From Brenneria izadpanahii (GTDB taxonomy: Bacteria; Pseudomonadota; Gammaproteobacteria; Enterobacterales; Enterobacteriaceae), in the NCBI RefSeq assembly GCF_017569925.1, contig NZ_CP050854.1, forward strand, positions 4,712,001 through 4,776,000: a stretch of DNA of 64,000 nt, given 5' to 3'. The first letter of the stretch is position 1; each line of letters opens with the position of its first letter. Below the pieces are notes generated by a model that saw only the letters and a list, made by a program, of their open reading frames with translations, was not told the origin of the DNA and made no database searches. The translations under genes and the position numbers were made by a program. Of this stretch, positions 1 through 8,782 are shown in pieces.

Positions 1-746
1 ACACGTTCCCGTTTAGAATCTTTGATGAATTCATGTTTAGTACTGGCGATTCCGTTCAGACGGTAAAGCAGGGACTGGTCGTCATTCAGCGCGCCGCCGA
101 AGTCAAATGCCGCTTCAGCCAGATGCTGATTACCGCCGCTAAACTTCACCTTGCGGATATCCTGCGCCGTCGGGCGCTTGCTGGTCATGCTGACCAATCC
201 GCCGGGGTTGACCTGACCGTACAGCACCGAAGCCGGACCATGCACCAGTTCCACCCGTTCCAGCAGCCAGGGATCAAACGTTCCTAGCGCCGCCCCTTGC
301 CCGCTCAGCCCATAGCTTAGGCCGTCCAGAAATTTAGGCGCGAAGCGAAAGCCGCGCACTACCACCTCGTCATTGCGGTTGGACGAACCACGATAGTTGG
401 TAAAAGCGCCGCTGGAATAACTCAGCGCGTCCGATACCGAGGAAACCGCCTGGGCATCCATTTGATCGCGCGTGATAACGCTAATGGTTTGCGGGGTTTT
501 TACCAATGGCGTGCTGGTCTTGGTACCGGCGGCGCTTTCTTTGGCGACGATGCCTTTCAGCGGCGCGGTAACGCTTTCACCGCCTGCCGTCACGACGATC
601 GTATCGCTACGTGTTGTATCGTCTGCCGTGGCGGCATAGCTCAGTGGCGACGCCAGTAACACAGAGGCGATAGCCAGCGGTATGCGGTGATTATCGGTAT
701 TGAGACTAATTAGATGGGTTAATGGTTTTTTTGTCGTTTTAAACAT
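1..746 (-). CDS. TonB-dependent siderophore receptor, N-terminal part (runs off the window start)
   Basis: Reading the minus strand from ATG at 744-746 gives about 248 codons with no stop. A Sec-type signal region is followed by a plug domain with the order typical of FhuA/FoxA-class ferric siderophore receptors: a [12 protein letters not shown] segment, a DALSYSSG segment, VVVRGF, an [20 protein letters not shown] block and NPGGLV. Receptors of this class import ferric siderophores across the outer membrane using TonB-ExbB-ExbD. An AAGGAA ribosome site lies about 10 bases before the ATG. The gene is divergent from a fes-type esterase, which suggests a catecholate or catecholate-conjugate substrate, but the substrate cannot be read from the sequence. 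The beta-barrel lies outside the window. Confidence 0.9.
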   Translation of the reverse strand, partial: MFKTTKKPLTHLISLNTDNHRIPLAIASVLLASPLSYAATADDTTRSDTIVVTAGGESVTAPLKGIVAKESAAGTKTSTPLVKTPQTISVITRDQMDAQAVSSVSDALSYSSGAFTNYRGSSNRNDEVVVRGFRFAPKFLDGLSYGLSGQGAALGTFDPWLLERVELVHGPASVLYGQVNPGGLVSMTSKRPTAQDIRKVKFSGGNQHLAEAAFDFGGALNDDQSLLYRLNGIASTKHEFIKDSKRER

Positions 747-1068
747 GAACTCATTCCTTCAGAAAACAGCCTTGTCTTAGAACATTCGGAATGTTTTGAG
801 CTTATAAAACCCCCACAAAGGCTGGATGGATCTCCATTACCTTTGAGTAATAACAAGTTTTATTACGATGTAATGCGATAACAAACAGTGAAATACCTGG
901 CTCAAAACACACGTTTAAGTGATGAAATAAATATCTAATTGAAAATGCAAACACATATCAATATTATTCGCATTAATAATACCATTTGTAAAGTAATCGC
1001 TTCATATCATTATTTATGTAATTAAGGGTAAAGAACCCAACACGGCAGGCACCATCAGGGAGGTTCTC
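747..1068. promoter_or_regulatory. Divergent promoter region of receptor and fes
   Basis: This 322-bp AT-rich gap separates two divergent iron-uptake genes and should hold both promoters. A perfect 7-bp inverted repeat (GTAATAA / TTATTAC, 6-bp spacer) lies at 847-866. The best Fur-like 19-mer found by eye is at 941-959 and matches the GATAATGATAATCATTATC consensus at only 12 of 19 positions, so Fur control is plausible from context rather than shown. Confidence 0.35.
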
Positions 1069-2382
1069 ATGCCAGAAAAACAGCCATCTGGTACTGCGGT
1101 AACGTTTCTTTCATCCTCTTCGGCGGGGGACGATCGCTGGTGGCGGCAGGTAGCCCGAATCGGCACGCCGCTGATGGAAGACCTGAGTGAAAAACAGGTC
1201 GGCGTGACCTTTTTCTGGCGCGATCCGGCCGGGGATGAACACCGTTCGGCTATTCAGCGCGTCTATGTCGATATCAATGGCATTACCGATCATCACAGCC
1301 TTACGCCACAAAGCCTGCAACGCCTGCCCGGCGCCGATGTCTGGTTCTGGTCGCTGAATATCGAATCGGAATGGCGTGGAAGCTACAGCCTGATCCCAAT
1401 TACCCGTGAACAGTTGCCTCCCGAATTTCATGGCGATGAGAAACAGCGCAACCAACAGCAACGCGAATGGTGGTGCTCGTTGTTTCCTTATGCCATCGCC
1501 GATCCCCTTAATCCGCTGGCATCCTATAACACCCATTGGGGCGCCTCGCTCTCTATCGCCCATATGCCCGCCGCTCCTGCGCAACAGGCATGGCAGCGGT
1601 GGGATAGCGGTAAAGCGCCTGAGCCGAATCCCTGGCAATTGCAGGCTTTCCACTGGACAAGCGCTCAACTGGGAAATCGGCGTCGGATCTGGCTGTATAC
1701 CACCGCAATAAGCGAGAGAGCGTCGCGGCGCCCATTGGTGATTGTGCTGGATGGACAAAAATGGACGCAGGAACTTCCTCTGTTCTCCGCGCTGGATGCG
1801 GAAACGGCTAATGGCGCGTTGCCGCCGGCGGTGTGGTTGTTCATTGATGTGATTGACATGCGGCACCGAGAGCGGGAACTGACCTGCAATGCGGATTTCT
1901 GGCTGGCGGTACAGGCGGAGCTGCTGCCGCTGGCCGCACGCTATGCCGCCTTCAGCGACGACCCCAATCTCACCGTGGTAGCGGGACAGAGCTATGGCGG
2001 GCTATCCGCGCTTTATGCCGGCCTGTTCTGGCCCCAACGGTTTGGACGAATACTCACACAGTCAGGCTCTTTCTGGTGGCCTGACCTGAAAAACCTTACG
2101 CATTCCCCCTCCGGGCGGACCCAGAATATCGGCTGGCTGACGGAACACGTTCAGCAGAGTTCCGGCAATCCGGCGCCGCTGACCATCTTTCAGGAAGCCG
2201 GTAGCCGCGAAAGCGATATCGCCGCGGTGAACCGGCAAATGTATCAGGCGCTGATTGCCGCCGGCCACCGGGTGAGCTACCGAGTGTATGACGGCGGGCA
2301 CGACTCGCTGTGCTGGCGCGGCGGATTAATTGACGGATGCCGCTGGCTGTTGTCCGGCGGGCATCACACCAACAGACCATGA
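1069..2382 (+). CDS. fes: Enterochelin (ferric enterobactin) esterase, Fes family
   Basis: A 437-residue cytoplasmic alpha/beta hydrolase that in this family cleaves the ester bonds of ferric catecholate siderophores to release iron. The N-terminal half carries the Fes-specific domain (FFWRDPAGDE, VWFWSLNIES, YSLIPI). The C-terminal half carries the catalytic domain, with nucleophile motif GQSYGG and a late catalytic histidine in DGGHDSLCWRGGL. GGGAGG lies 6 bases before the ATG. The neighbours are a divergent siderophore receptor and a following mbtH remnant, the usual order of a catecholate siderophore cluster. The NRPS genes that normally follow are absent here, so the esterase probably serves siderophores made elsewhere in the genome or by other organisms. 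Confidence 0.93.
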   Translation: MPEKQPSGTAVTFLSSSSAGDDRWWRQVARIGTPLMEDLSEKQVGVTFFWRDPAGDEHRSAIQRVYVDINGITDHHSLTPQSLQRLPGADVWFWSLNIESEWRGSYSLIPITREQLPPEFHGDEKQRNQQQREWWCSLFPYAIADPLNPLASYNTHWGASLSIAHMPAAPAQQAWQRWDSGKAPEPNPWQLQAFHWTSAQLGNRRRIWLYTTAISERASRRPLVIVLDGQKWTQELPLFSALDAETANGALPPAVWLFIDVIDMRHRERELTCNADFWLAVQAELLPLAARYAAFSDDPNLTVVAGQSYGGLSALYAGLFWPQRFGRILTQSGSFWWPDLKNLTHSPSGRTQNIGWLTEHVQQSSGNPAPLTIFQEAGSRESDIAAVNRQMYQALIAAGHRVSYRVYDGGHDSLCWRGGLIDGCRWLLSGGHHTNRP

Positions 2383-2399
2383 ATTGACGGGTGAACGTG

Positions 2400-2549
2400 A
2401 TGAGCCAGGAACAGTTGAACCCTTTTGACGACGACGGCCTTACGTTTTTCGTACCTTATTGTCACATGAAACAGATCTGTCCTCTTCCGACGAAGACACA
2501 GAACCCGCCAGCCAGCCCTGATGCAACAGTCCCCGCAGGCTATCTCTGA
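2400..2549 (+). pseudogene. Truncated mbtH-like (YbdZ) remnant
   Basis: A 49-codon reading frame starts 17 bases after fes. Its first 18 residues (MSQEQLNPFDDDGLTFFV) match the N-terminus of MbtH-like proteins, the small activators of NRPS adenylation domains. The remaining 31 residues are proline-rich and lack the conserved SLWP and proline-tryptophan core of the family, and the frame stops early (typical length about 70 residues). I read it as a gene broken by deletion or frameshift. It marks the point where NRPS genes normally begin; here smp lies immediately beyond. Confidence 0.7.
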
Positions 2550-2588
2550 GAATCCATGTGCGGCATCACACGGAGACGGGCCGCACCG

Positions 2589-3281
2589 CTAGCCTTTCTT
2601 CTGCGGTTGCTCTGGCGCATCGCCGTCAGAGGCGTCGCCGTTTTCCGTCTCATCGCCGTCATCTTCTTTTAGCGGCGTGCTGGCGGTCAGCAGATAGGGA
2701 GACTGCTGCCAGCGGGTGCGTCGATTCTGCAGCAGCGTACGCGTCAGAACGATGCCGATAGCCAGCGACAACAGGATCATTAAACGCAAAATATTGGTGG
2801 TGTTATCCACCTGTTTGGCTTCCGTCGCCAGCACATGCGTGTCAAGCGTGACGCGCAGGAAACCTATCGGCCCGTCTTTGCCTTCAATCGATTGCACCAG
2901 TTGATGGTTAAAATAGCTGCCGACCCGGTTGCCGTCCAAGGCCAGCCGATCGCGCAGCGGAACCTGTTCGCCGGCGCGCGCCACCAGAGCTCCATCCTGC
3001 TGATAAATACCGGCATCCAAAATACGGCTGTGATCGGTAAGCTGCCTGAGGATACTATTGATTTTCTGGCTGTTATCATCAGCGTTTTCCATCAGCGGAG
3101 AGAGACTGAACGCGACTTGCCTGGTCAGCGTGCGCGCGAGTTCTTCAACCTGTTCAGAGCGCGCCATCTGATGACTCAGGCTGAAATAGGAGGCGCCCTG
3201 CATCAAAATTACCAGCAGAGCTAAGCAAATCAGCACGATGGCTGTACGATGTAGGCGGAATTTTACCCGGGCCCGAACCAT
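2589..3281 (-). CDS. ytjB: Membrane protein Smp/YtjB
   Basis: A 230-residue inner-membrane protein matching E. coli YtjB (Smp) throughout. It has a basic N-terminus, a first membrane helix (about 12-32), a periplasmic domain containing RILDAGIYQQDG and LALDGNRVGSYFN, then QVDNTTNILRLM leading into a second helix and a cytoplasmic RRTRWQQSP tail. Its function is not established. The start chosen is the MVRARVKFRLHR methionine, which aligns with the family; an upstream in-frame extension does not. The acidic C-terminal tail is somewhat longer than in E. coli. It is divergent from serB, as in E. coli. Confidence 0.9.
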   Translation of the reverse strand: MVRARVKFRLHRTAIVLICLALLVILMQGASYFSLSHQMARSEQVEELARTLTRQVAFSLSPLMENADDNSQKINSILRQLTDHSRILDAGIYQQDGALVARAGEQVPLRDRLALDGNRVGSYFNHQLVQSIEGKDGPIGFLRVTLDTHVLATEAKQVDNTTNILRLMILLSLAIGIVLTRTLLQNRRTRWQQSPYLLTASTPLKEDDGDETENGDASDGDAPEQPQKKG

Positions 3282-3440
3282 GATTATCCTTACGCGATTT
3301 GGATACTTTATGTTGCCAGAAGCGCCGGCGATAGGATAGCTTGTTGCCCTGTTTTCCGGCCAATATGTTTGCGGCAACGAACGCACACGCCGAATCGGCC
3401 GCCCCCAGCCATGTTATTACCGTTAGTAGAGGAACTGCCC

Positions 3441-4418
3441 ATGTCGAATAGTCTGACCTATCGCGATCTCCCGGATGAGATTAACCGTTGGCCCGGACTG
3501 CCGCTATCACTGAGCGGTAATGAAGTTATGCCGCTCGATTATCGCGCCGGCGACACCGGCTGGGTGCTGTACGGCAACATACTCGATAAAAATTTGCTTT
3601 CCCGTTATCAACGTCGCCTGGGCGTGGCGATGGTCATTGTCAGCGCATGGAATGTGGGCGATTATCAGGTGGTCCGGCTGGCGGGCACATTGACGCCGAA
3701 AGCGACAAAGCTGGCGCATGAGCTGGATATGGATGTCGCGCCGATGAGCAACGCCCCCACGCTGCGCTCGCCAGGTTTGCTGGTGATGGATATGGATTCC
3801 ACCGCGATTCAGATTGAATGTATTGATGAAATCGCCAAACTGGCGGGCACCGGCGATTTGGTTGCCGAGGTGACCGAACGCGCAATGCGCGGCGAGCTGG
3901 ATTTTGCCGCCAGTCTGCGCGAGCGGGTGGGAACCTTAAAAGGCGCTGATGCGAATATTCTGCGCGAAGTCCGCAAAAACCTGCCGCTGATGCCGGGGCT
4001 GACCAATATGGTCAGTCAGCTTCAGGAAGCGGGCTGGCATGTGGCCATCGCTTCCGGCGGATTCACCTATTTCGCCGATCATCTGAAAGATAAGCTGGGC
4101 CTGGTGGCCGCCGTCGCCAACGAAATGGGCATGCGGGATGGTAAACTGACTGGCGAAGTCGTCGGCCCGATCGTCGATGCGAAATATAAAGTCGCCACGC
4201 TGCATAAGCTGGCGAAAAAACTGGAGATTCCCCTGGAGCAGACCGTCGCTATCGGCGATGGCGCCAACGATCTGCTGATGCTCAAAGGCTCGGGCTTGGG
4301 TATCGCCTATCATGCCAAGCCTAAAGTCAACGAGCAGTCGGCCGTGACGATTCGCCATGCCGACCTGACCGGCGTGCTGTGCATCCTGAGCGGCAGCATG
4401 AGACACGAAAAACGTTAA
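3441..4418 (+). CDS. serB: Phosphoserine phosphatase
   Basis: A 325-residue cytoplasmic HAD-family enzyme that hydrolyses L-phosphoserine, the last step of serine synthesis. The N-terminal ~110 residues form the ACT-like domain. The catalytic part has DMDSTAIQIE (nucleophile and general acid aspartates), SGG (motif II), a conserved lysine region and GDGAND (motif III). An AGAGGA ribosome site precedes the ATG, and the length fits E. coli SerB (322). It is followed after 17 bases by radA, so the two are probably cotranscribed as in enterobacteria. Confidence 0.97.
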   Translation: MSNSLTYRDLPDEINRWPGLPLSLSGNEVMPLDYRAGDTGWVLYGNILDKNLLSRYQRRLGVAMVIVSAWNVGDYQVVRLAGTLTPKATKLAHELDMDVAPMSNAPTLRSPGLLVMDMDSTAIQIECIDEIAKLAGTGDLVAEVTERAMRGELDFAASLRERVGTLKGADANILREVRKNLPLMPGLTNMVSQLQEAGWHVAIASGGFTYFADHLKDKLGLVAAVANEMGMRDGKLTGEVVGPIVDAKYKVATLHKLAKKLEIPLEQTVAIGDGANDLLMLKGSGLGIAYHAKPKVNEQSAVTIRHADLTGVLCILSGSMRHEKR

Positions 4419-4435
4419 TTTAACCGAGGTAATCC

Positions 4436-5821
4436 GTGGCAAAAGCAGTCAAACGCGCCTTTGTATGTAATGAATGCGGGGCAGACTACCCGCGCTGGCA
4501 GGGACAATGCAGCGCCTGTCATGCCTGGAACACCATTACCGAAGTCCGGCTGGCCGCGGCGTCCTCATCATCACGGTCCGACCGGCTGACCGGCTATGCC
4601 GGCGAGAGCGCCGGCGTCAGCCGGGTGCAAAAACTGTCGGAGATAAGTCTGGAGGCGCTGCCGCGTTTTTCCACCGGCTTTCAGGAATTTGATCGGGTGC
4701 TCGGCGGCGGCGTGGTTCCGGGCAGCGCCATTCTGATCGGCGGCAACCCCGGCGCCGGTAAAAGCACCCTGCTGCTGCAAACGCTGTGCAAGCTATCCGA
4801 GCAGATGAAAACCCTGTACGTCACCGGGGAAGAGTCGTTGCAGCAGGTCGCCATGCGGGCGCACCGTCTCGGTTTACCCGCCCACAACCTGAATATGCTG
4901 TCCGAAACCAGCATTGAGCAGATTTGCCTGATCGCCGAGCAGGAACAGCCGAAACTGATGGTGATTGACTCTATTCAGGTCATGCATCTCGCCGATATCC
5001 AGTCATCCCCCGGCAGCGTCGCGCAGGTGCGCGAAACCGCCGCCTACCTCACCCGTTTTGCCAAGACGCGCGGCGTCGCCATTATTATGGTCGGCCACGT
5101 CACCAAAGACGGTTCGTTGGCCGGGCCGAAAGTGCTGGAACACTGTATCGATTGCTCCGTGCTGTTGGACGGCGACGCCGACTCCCGTTTTCGCACCCTG
5201 CGCAGCCATAAAAACCGCTTCGGCGCCGTCAACGAGCTGGGCGTATTCGCCATGACCGAGCAAGGGCTGCGTGAAATCAGCAACCCTTCCGCTATTTTTC
5301 TCAGCCGCGGCGATGAAATCACCTCCGGCAGTTCAGTGATGGTGGTATGGGAAGGCACGCGTCCGCTGCTGGTGGAAATTCAGGCGCTGGTGGATCAGTC
5401 GATGATGGCGAATCCGCGCCGGGTGGCGGTAGGGCTGGAACAGAACCGCCTGGCGATCCTGCTGGCCGTGCTGCATCGCCACGGCGGCTTGCAGATGTCC
5501 GATCAGGATGTGTTCGTCAATGTGGTGGGCGGCGTCAAGGTTACGGAAACCAGCGCCGACCTGGCGCTGCTGCTGTCGCTGGTTTCCAGCCTGCGCGATC
5601 GCCCGTTGCCGCAGGATCTGGTGGTATTCGGCGAAGTGGGGCTGGCAGGCGAGATCCGCCCGGTGCCCAGCGGGCAGGAACGCATTGCGGAAGCGGCCAA
5701 GCACGGCTTTAAACGCGCCATCGTGCCCCATGCCAATATGCCGAAAAAACCGCCGCTCAACATGCAGGTTTTCGGCGTCAAAAAGCTGGCCGACGCGCTG
5801 GATATTCTCGACGATTTATAA
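4436..5821 (+). CDS. radA: DNA repair protein RadA (Sms)
   Basis: A 461-residue RecA-like helicase/ATPase that processes branched recombination intermediates. In order it has a four-cysteine zinc finger (CNECG and CSACH), Walker A GGNPGAGKST near residue 100, the RadA signature KNRFG, and a C-terminal Lon protease-like domain. The start is GTG at 4436, preceded by a GAGG-type site and aligning with the MAKAVKRAFVCNECG start of the family. It lies 17 bases after serB and upstream of nadR, the conserved serB-radA-nadR order. Confidence 0.97.
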   Translation: MAKAVKRAFVCNECGADYPRWQGQCSACHAWNTITEVRLAAASSSSRSDRLTGYAGESAGVSRVQKLSEISLEALPRFSTGFQEFDRVLGGGVVPGSAILIGGNPGAGKSTLLLQTLCKLSEQMKTLYVTGEESLQQVAMRAHRLGLPAHNLNMLSETSIEQICLIAEQEQPKLMVIDSIQVMHLADIQSSPGSVAQVRETAAYLTRFAKTRGVAIIMVGHVTKDGSLAGPKVLEHCIDCSVLLDGDADSRFRTLRSHKNRFGAVNELGVFAMTEQGLREISNPSAIFLSRGDEITSGSSVMVVWEGTRPLLVEIQALVDQSMMANPRRVAVGLEQNRLAILLAVLHRHGGLQMSDQDVFVNVVGGVKVTETSADLALLLSLVSSLRDRPLPQDLVVFGEVGLAGEIRPVPSGQERIAEAAKHGFKRAIVPHANMPKKPPLNMQVFGVKKLADALDILDDL

Positions 5822-5918
5822 AAAATCGTCAGGAACGATTTTCAACGTCGCATCGCGATGGCACGCCAAGCCCCCAATTCCGAACTTTTTCAGCAGCCCG
5901 AGACGCTCTGTGGTATTT

Positions 5919-5936
5919 TGTTTAGTACGCTAAACA
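5919..5936. promoter_or_regulatory. NadR operator (NadR box) upstream of nadR
   Basis: The sequence TGTTTA-GTACGC-TAAACA is a perfect match to the TGTTTA-N6-TAAACA operator known for the NAD-responsive repressor NadR. It ends 13 bases before the nadR ATG and abuts the AGGAG ribosome site, so binding would block transcription into nadR. This supports autoregulation by inference from position. Confidence 0.8.
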
Positions 5937-5949
5937 GGAGTGTCGGTAC

Positions 5950-7182
5950 ATGTCACCATTCGATTATCTGAAATCCGCCATCCGGAAAAAAGGATGTACC
6001 CTGCAACAGGTCGCCGATGCGACGGATATGACCAAGGGCTACCTCAGCCAGTTGCTCAATGCCAAAATAAAAAGCCCCAGCGCGCAAAAACTTGAAGCGT
6101 TGCACCGTTTCCTCGGCCTTGAATTTCCCCGTTACGAAAAAAAGATCGGCGTGGTATTCGGCAAGTTTTATCCGCTGCACACCGGGCATATCTATCTGAT
6201 CCAACGCGCCTGTAGCCAGGTGGACGAACTGCACGTCATTCTGGGCTACGACGAACCGCGCGACCGCCTGCTGTTTGAAAATAGCTCGATGTCGCAACAG
6301 CCGACCGTCAGCGATCGCCTGCGCTGGTTATTACAGACCTTTAAGTATCAGAAAAACATTCGCATTCATGCATTTAATGAAGAAGGAATGGAACCTTACC
6401 CGCACGGCTGGGACGTGTGGAGCAAAGGCATTCAAGCCTTTATGCAGGAGAAAGGCATTCAGCCCAATTTTGTCTATACCAGTGAAGAGCAGGATGCGCC
6501 GCAGTACCGCGAGCATCTAAACATTGAAACGGTATTGGTCGATCCTAAACGCTCGTTTATGAGCATCAGCGGCTCGCAGATCCGTCACGATCCCTTCCGC
6601 TACTGGGATTACATCCCAACCGAAGTCAAACCCTTTTTTGTGCGCACCGTCGCCATTCTCGGCGGCGAATCCAGCGGTAAATCCACGCTGGTCAACAAGC
6701 TGGCCAACATCTTCAACACCACCAGCGCCTGGGAGTACGGCCGCGATTATGTATTCTCCCACCTGGGCGGCGATGAAATGGCGCTGCAATATTCCGACTA
6801 TGACAAAATCGCGCTGGGACAGGCCCAATATATTGATTTCGCAGTAAAATACGCTAATAAAGTGGCGTTCATCGATACCGATTTCGTCACCACTCAGGCA
6901 TTCTGCAAAAAATATGAAGGTCGCGAGCACCCGTTCGTGCAGGCGCTGATTGACGAGTATCGCTTCGATCTGGTGATTCTGCTGGAAAACAACACCCCGT
7001 GGGTGGCGGACGGATTACGCAGTCTGGGCAGCGCCTCTGCGCGCGCGGAATTTCAGAATCTGTTGAAAAGCATGCTGGCCGCGAATGATATCCCGTATGT
7101 CCATGTCGAAGAGTCGGATTACGACTCGCGTTTTCTGCGCTGCGTTGAACTGGTGCAGCAAATGCTGGGACACGTTAGGTAG
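5950..7182 (+). CDS. nadR: NadR: NAD repressor, NMN adenylyltransferase and ribosylnicotinamide kinase
   Basis: A 410-residue trifunctional protein. Residues 1-60 are an HTH domain (LQQVADATDMTKGYLSQLL) that represses NAD genes. The segment from about 65 to 230 is the NMN adenylyltransferase domain with the nucleotidyltransferase motif GKFYPLHTGH (71-80) and ISGSQIR. The C-terminal part from about 230 is the nicotinamide riboside kinase with Walker A GGESSGKST. The length equals the E. coli protein. In E. coli the next gene is ettA; here the next gene is fau on the opposite strand, a synteny break. The NadR box just upstream suggests autoregulation. Confidence 0.97.
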   Translation: MSPFDYLKSAIRKKGCTLQQVADATDMTKGYLSQLLNAKIKSPSAQKLEALHRFLGLEFPRYEKKIGVVFGKFYPLHTGHIYLIQRACSQVDELHVILGYDEPRDRLLFENSSMSQQPTVSDRLRWLLQTFKYQKNIRIHAFNEEGMEPYPHGWDVWSKGIQAFMQEKGIQPNFVYTSEEQDAPQYREHLNIETVLVDPKRSFMSISGSQIRHDPFRYWDYIPTEVKPFFVRTVAILGGESSGKSTLVNKLANIFNTTSAWEYGRDYVFSHLGGDEMALQYSDYDKIALGQAQYIDFAVKYANKVAFIDTDFVTTQAFCKKYEGREHPFVQALIDEYRFDLVILLENNTPWVADGLRSLGSASARAEFQNLLKSMLAANDIPYVHVEESDYDSRFLRCVELVQQMLGHVR

Positions 7183-7229
7183 GCGAAACGGCCAGGGAAA
7201 GGCCGCCCCGAATGCAACATCGAACTAAT

Positions 7230-7850
7230 TCAATCCTCCCAGCGCCAGCAGCGGGAGGGAGTAATGATTTCCGGCAGCGGGATGTCCCAGCTCTCGACCG
7301 GCAAAGCATCGACCCGCTGGCAATCATGCGCCAGGCCGATGGGATAAGGCCCGCGCAGCGACCAATGCCGCAGGGTGCGGTCGTAGAAACCGCCGCCCAT
7401 TCCCAGCCGCTGCCCCTGGCCGTCAAACGCCACCAGCGGCGTCAGCAGCACATCCAACTGCTGCACGGGCAAGACCTGTTGTACATTGAGGCGGGGCTCT
7501 AAAATTTTCAGCCGGTTCACCACCAGTTCGGTATCCGGCTCGTAGCGCAGAAACAATAGATTTCCGGCGCTGAACGGGTGTAAAACCGGCAGATACACCC
7601 GTTTGCCCTGTTGCCAGAACCGTTGAATCAACGGCTGAGTATCCAGCTCGCCATCAAACGATAAAAACACCGCGATAGTTTCGGCCTGCTGTATTTTCTG
7701 ATGCGCCGATATCTGCTCCAGCGCCTGCCGGGCGAATAATGCCTGCTGCTCCGCGCTGAGCTGACGGCGTCGCCGCCGCATATCCTGACGGATTTGCTGC
7801 CGAAGCTGAGTTGCAGAAAGCGATGTTGCGGATGATGGAGTCGGCTGCAT
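7230..7850 (-). CDS. fau: 5-formyltetrahydrofolate cyclo-ligase
   Basis: A 206-residue enzyme (YgfA/Fau) that converts 5-formyltetrahydrofolate to 5,10-methenyltetrahydrofolate with ATP. It carries the family features: a basic RQDMRRRRRQLS N-terminus, VAVFLSFDGELDT-type strand, PLVAFDGQGQRLGMGGGFYDR and the late GLAHDCQ segment. The start is the ATG after the 6S RNA gene. It lies directly downstream of ssrS on the same strand, as in E. coli, where they are cotranscribed. It converges with nadR. Confidence 0.95.
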   Translation of the reverse strand: MQPTPSSATSLSATQLRQQIRQDMRRRRRQLSAEQQALFARQALEQISAHQKIQQAETIAVFLSFDGELDTQPLIQRFWQQGKRVYLPVLHPFSAGNLLFLRYEPDTELVVNRLKILEPRLNVQQVLPVQQLDVLLTPLVAFDGQGQRLGMGGGFYDRTLRHWSLRGPYPIGLAHDCQRVDALPVESWDIPLPEIITPSRCWRWED

Positions 7851-7886
7851 ACAAAACGCCGTAATTGATCGCAAATGAAAAGAAAG

Positions 7887-8070
7887 GGAATCTCCGAGAT
7901 GCCGCCGCAGGCTGTAACCCTTGAACCCTTGGTTCAAGGTGAACATAACGTCGCTGCCTTAAGGCTTCTCGGACTAGCCGAGCATGCTCACCAGCTGCGG
8001 AGCGTTACATTCTATTGGTTTGAAATATCGGCTCAGGGGACTGGCCCGCTGACAAACACCTCAGAGAAAT
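7887..8070 (-). ncRNA. ssrS: 6S RNA
   Basis: Read on the minus strand, a 184-base segment starts ATTTCTCTGAGG at 8070 and ends CATCTCGGAGATTCC at 7887. The two ends pair with each other, and the interior carries the conserved GCGGGCCAGTCCCCTGAGCC and TTGAACCAAGGGTTCAAGG blocks of enterobacterial 6S RNA. 6S RNA binds sigma-70 RNA polymerase and mimics an open promoter in stationary phase. The position between zapA and fau, on the same strand, is the conserved one. Confidence 0.96.
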
Positions 8071-8144
8071 TTTATTCGTTACTCGCTATAAACCTTATCA
8101 CGTCTTACCGCGCAAGAACACCGTACTTTTATCAAAACTCGACG

Positions 8145-8474
8145 TCATTCAAACTGAACGCCCTGACGATCGGTGATGCGGCCTTGCTCCAACAGCGCCT
8201 GTTCGATGGTCTGTTGCAGCATACGGATACGCTGCTCCATATTGGCTGCATAGTCACGCGTTTTCCCCCGCTCCTGCGCCAGTTCATGGCACACATTCAG
8301 CGCGGCGATAAACACCAGTTGCTCAGTGTTGGTGACTCTGGTTCGAACTTTAAGATCTTGCAACCGCTGGTTAAGATCTTCTGCTGCCTGATTCAACGCA
8401 TCCTGTTGTTCTGGCGGACAATTGACTCTTAACGAACGGCCAAAAATCTGAATATCTACTGGTTGTGCAGACAT
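8145..8474 (-). CDS. zapA: Cell division protein ZapA
   Basis: A 109-residue FtsZ-ring stabilising protein. The N-terminal globular part ([19 protein letters not shown]) is followed by the long C-terminal coiled coil. The length equals E. coli ZapA. The start MSAQPVDIQ has AAGGTGG a few bases upstream. It sits upstream of ssrS and fau on the minus strand, the conserved arrangement, and is divergent from ygfB. Confidence 0.96.
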   Translation of the reverse strand: MSAQPVDIQIFGRSLRVNCPPEQQDALNQAAEDLNQRLQDLKVRTRVTNTEQLVFIAALNVCHELAQERGKTRDYAANMEQRIRMLQQTIEQALLEQGRITDRQGVQFE

Positions 8475-8598
8475 ACCACCTTCCTGCCTTATCTCAATTT
8501 TCGCGCCCGCATAGGATAAATCCTGCGCTGCCTGGCAGCGGCCGGTTAAAGCGGGCGTCACTATATATATCCCGAATATAAGATACAAGCCCTTTCTG

Positions 8599-8727
8599 GT
8601 ATACCCCAAATAATCGGAGTTACGGTCAGGCGGCAAACGGACACATCCCGAAGCGCATACTCTGGTAAGCGATCCGGGTAAGAGAGAGCCGCTAACAACG
8701 CTGCGACTTCAAGTTAAGAAGGGTATA
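8599..8727. repeat. Intergenic repeat element, TATACCC...GGGTATA family (copy A)
   Basis: About 129 bp bounded by an inverted GTATACCCC and AAGGGTATA. The interior includes GTCAGGCGGCAAAC and a GCGACTTCAAGTTAAGAAGGGTATA right end that resembles the right ends of the elements at 36263-36535 and 48508-48633. It lies in the zapA/ygfB divergent gap and could influence either promoter. It looks like a non-autonomous MITE-like repeat. Confidence 0.6.
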
Positions 8728-8782
8728 TAGCAGCGGAGCTTGGTGGTAGCATAACATGAACTAATCCTGCCAACGATGACGA

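Noticed and set aside
1111..1866. Long minus-strand open frame (251 codons) inside fes
   Set aside because: It is antisense to a clear fes gene with intact catalytic motifs, and the frame has no recognisable domain; typical shadow frame in GC-rich DNA.
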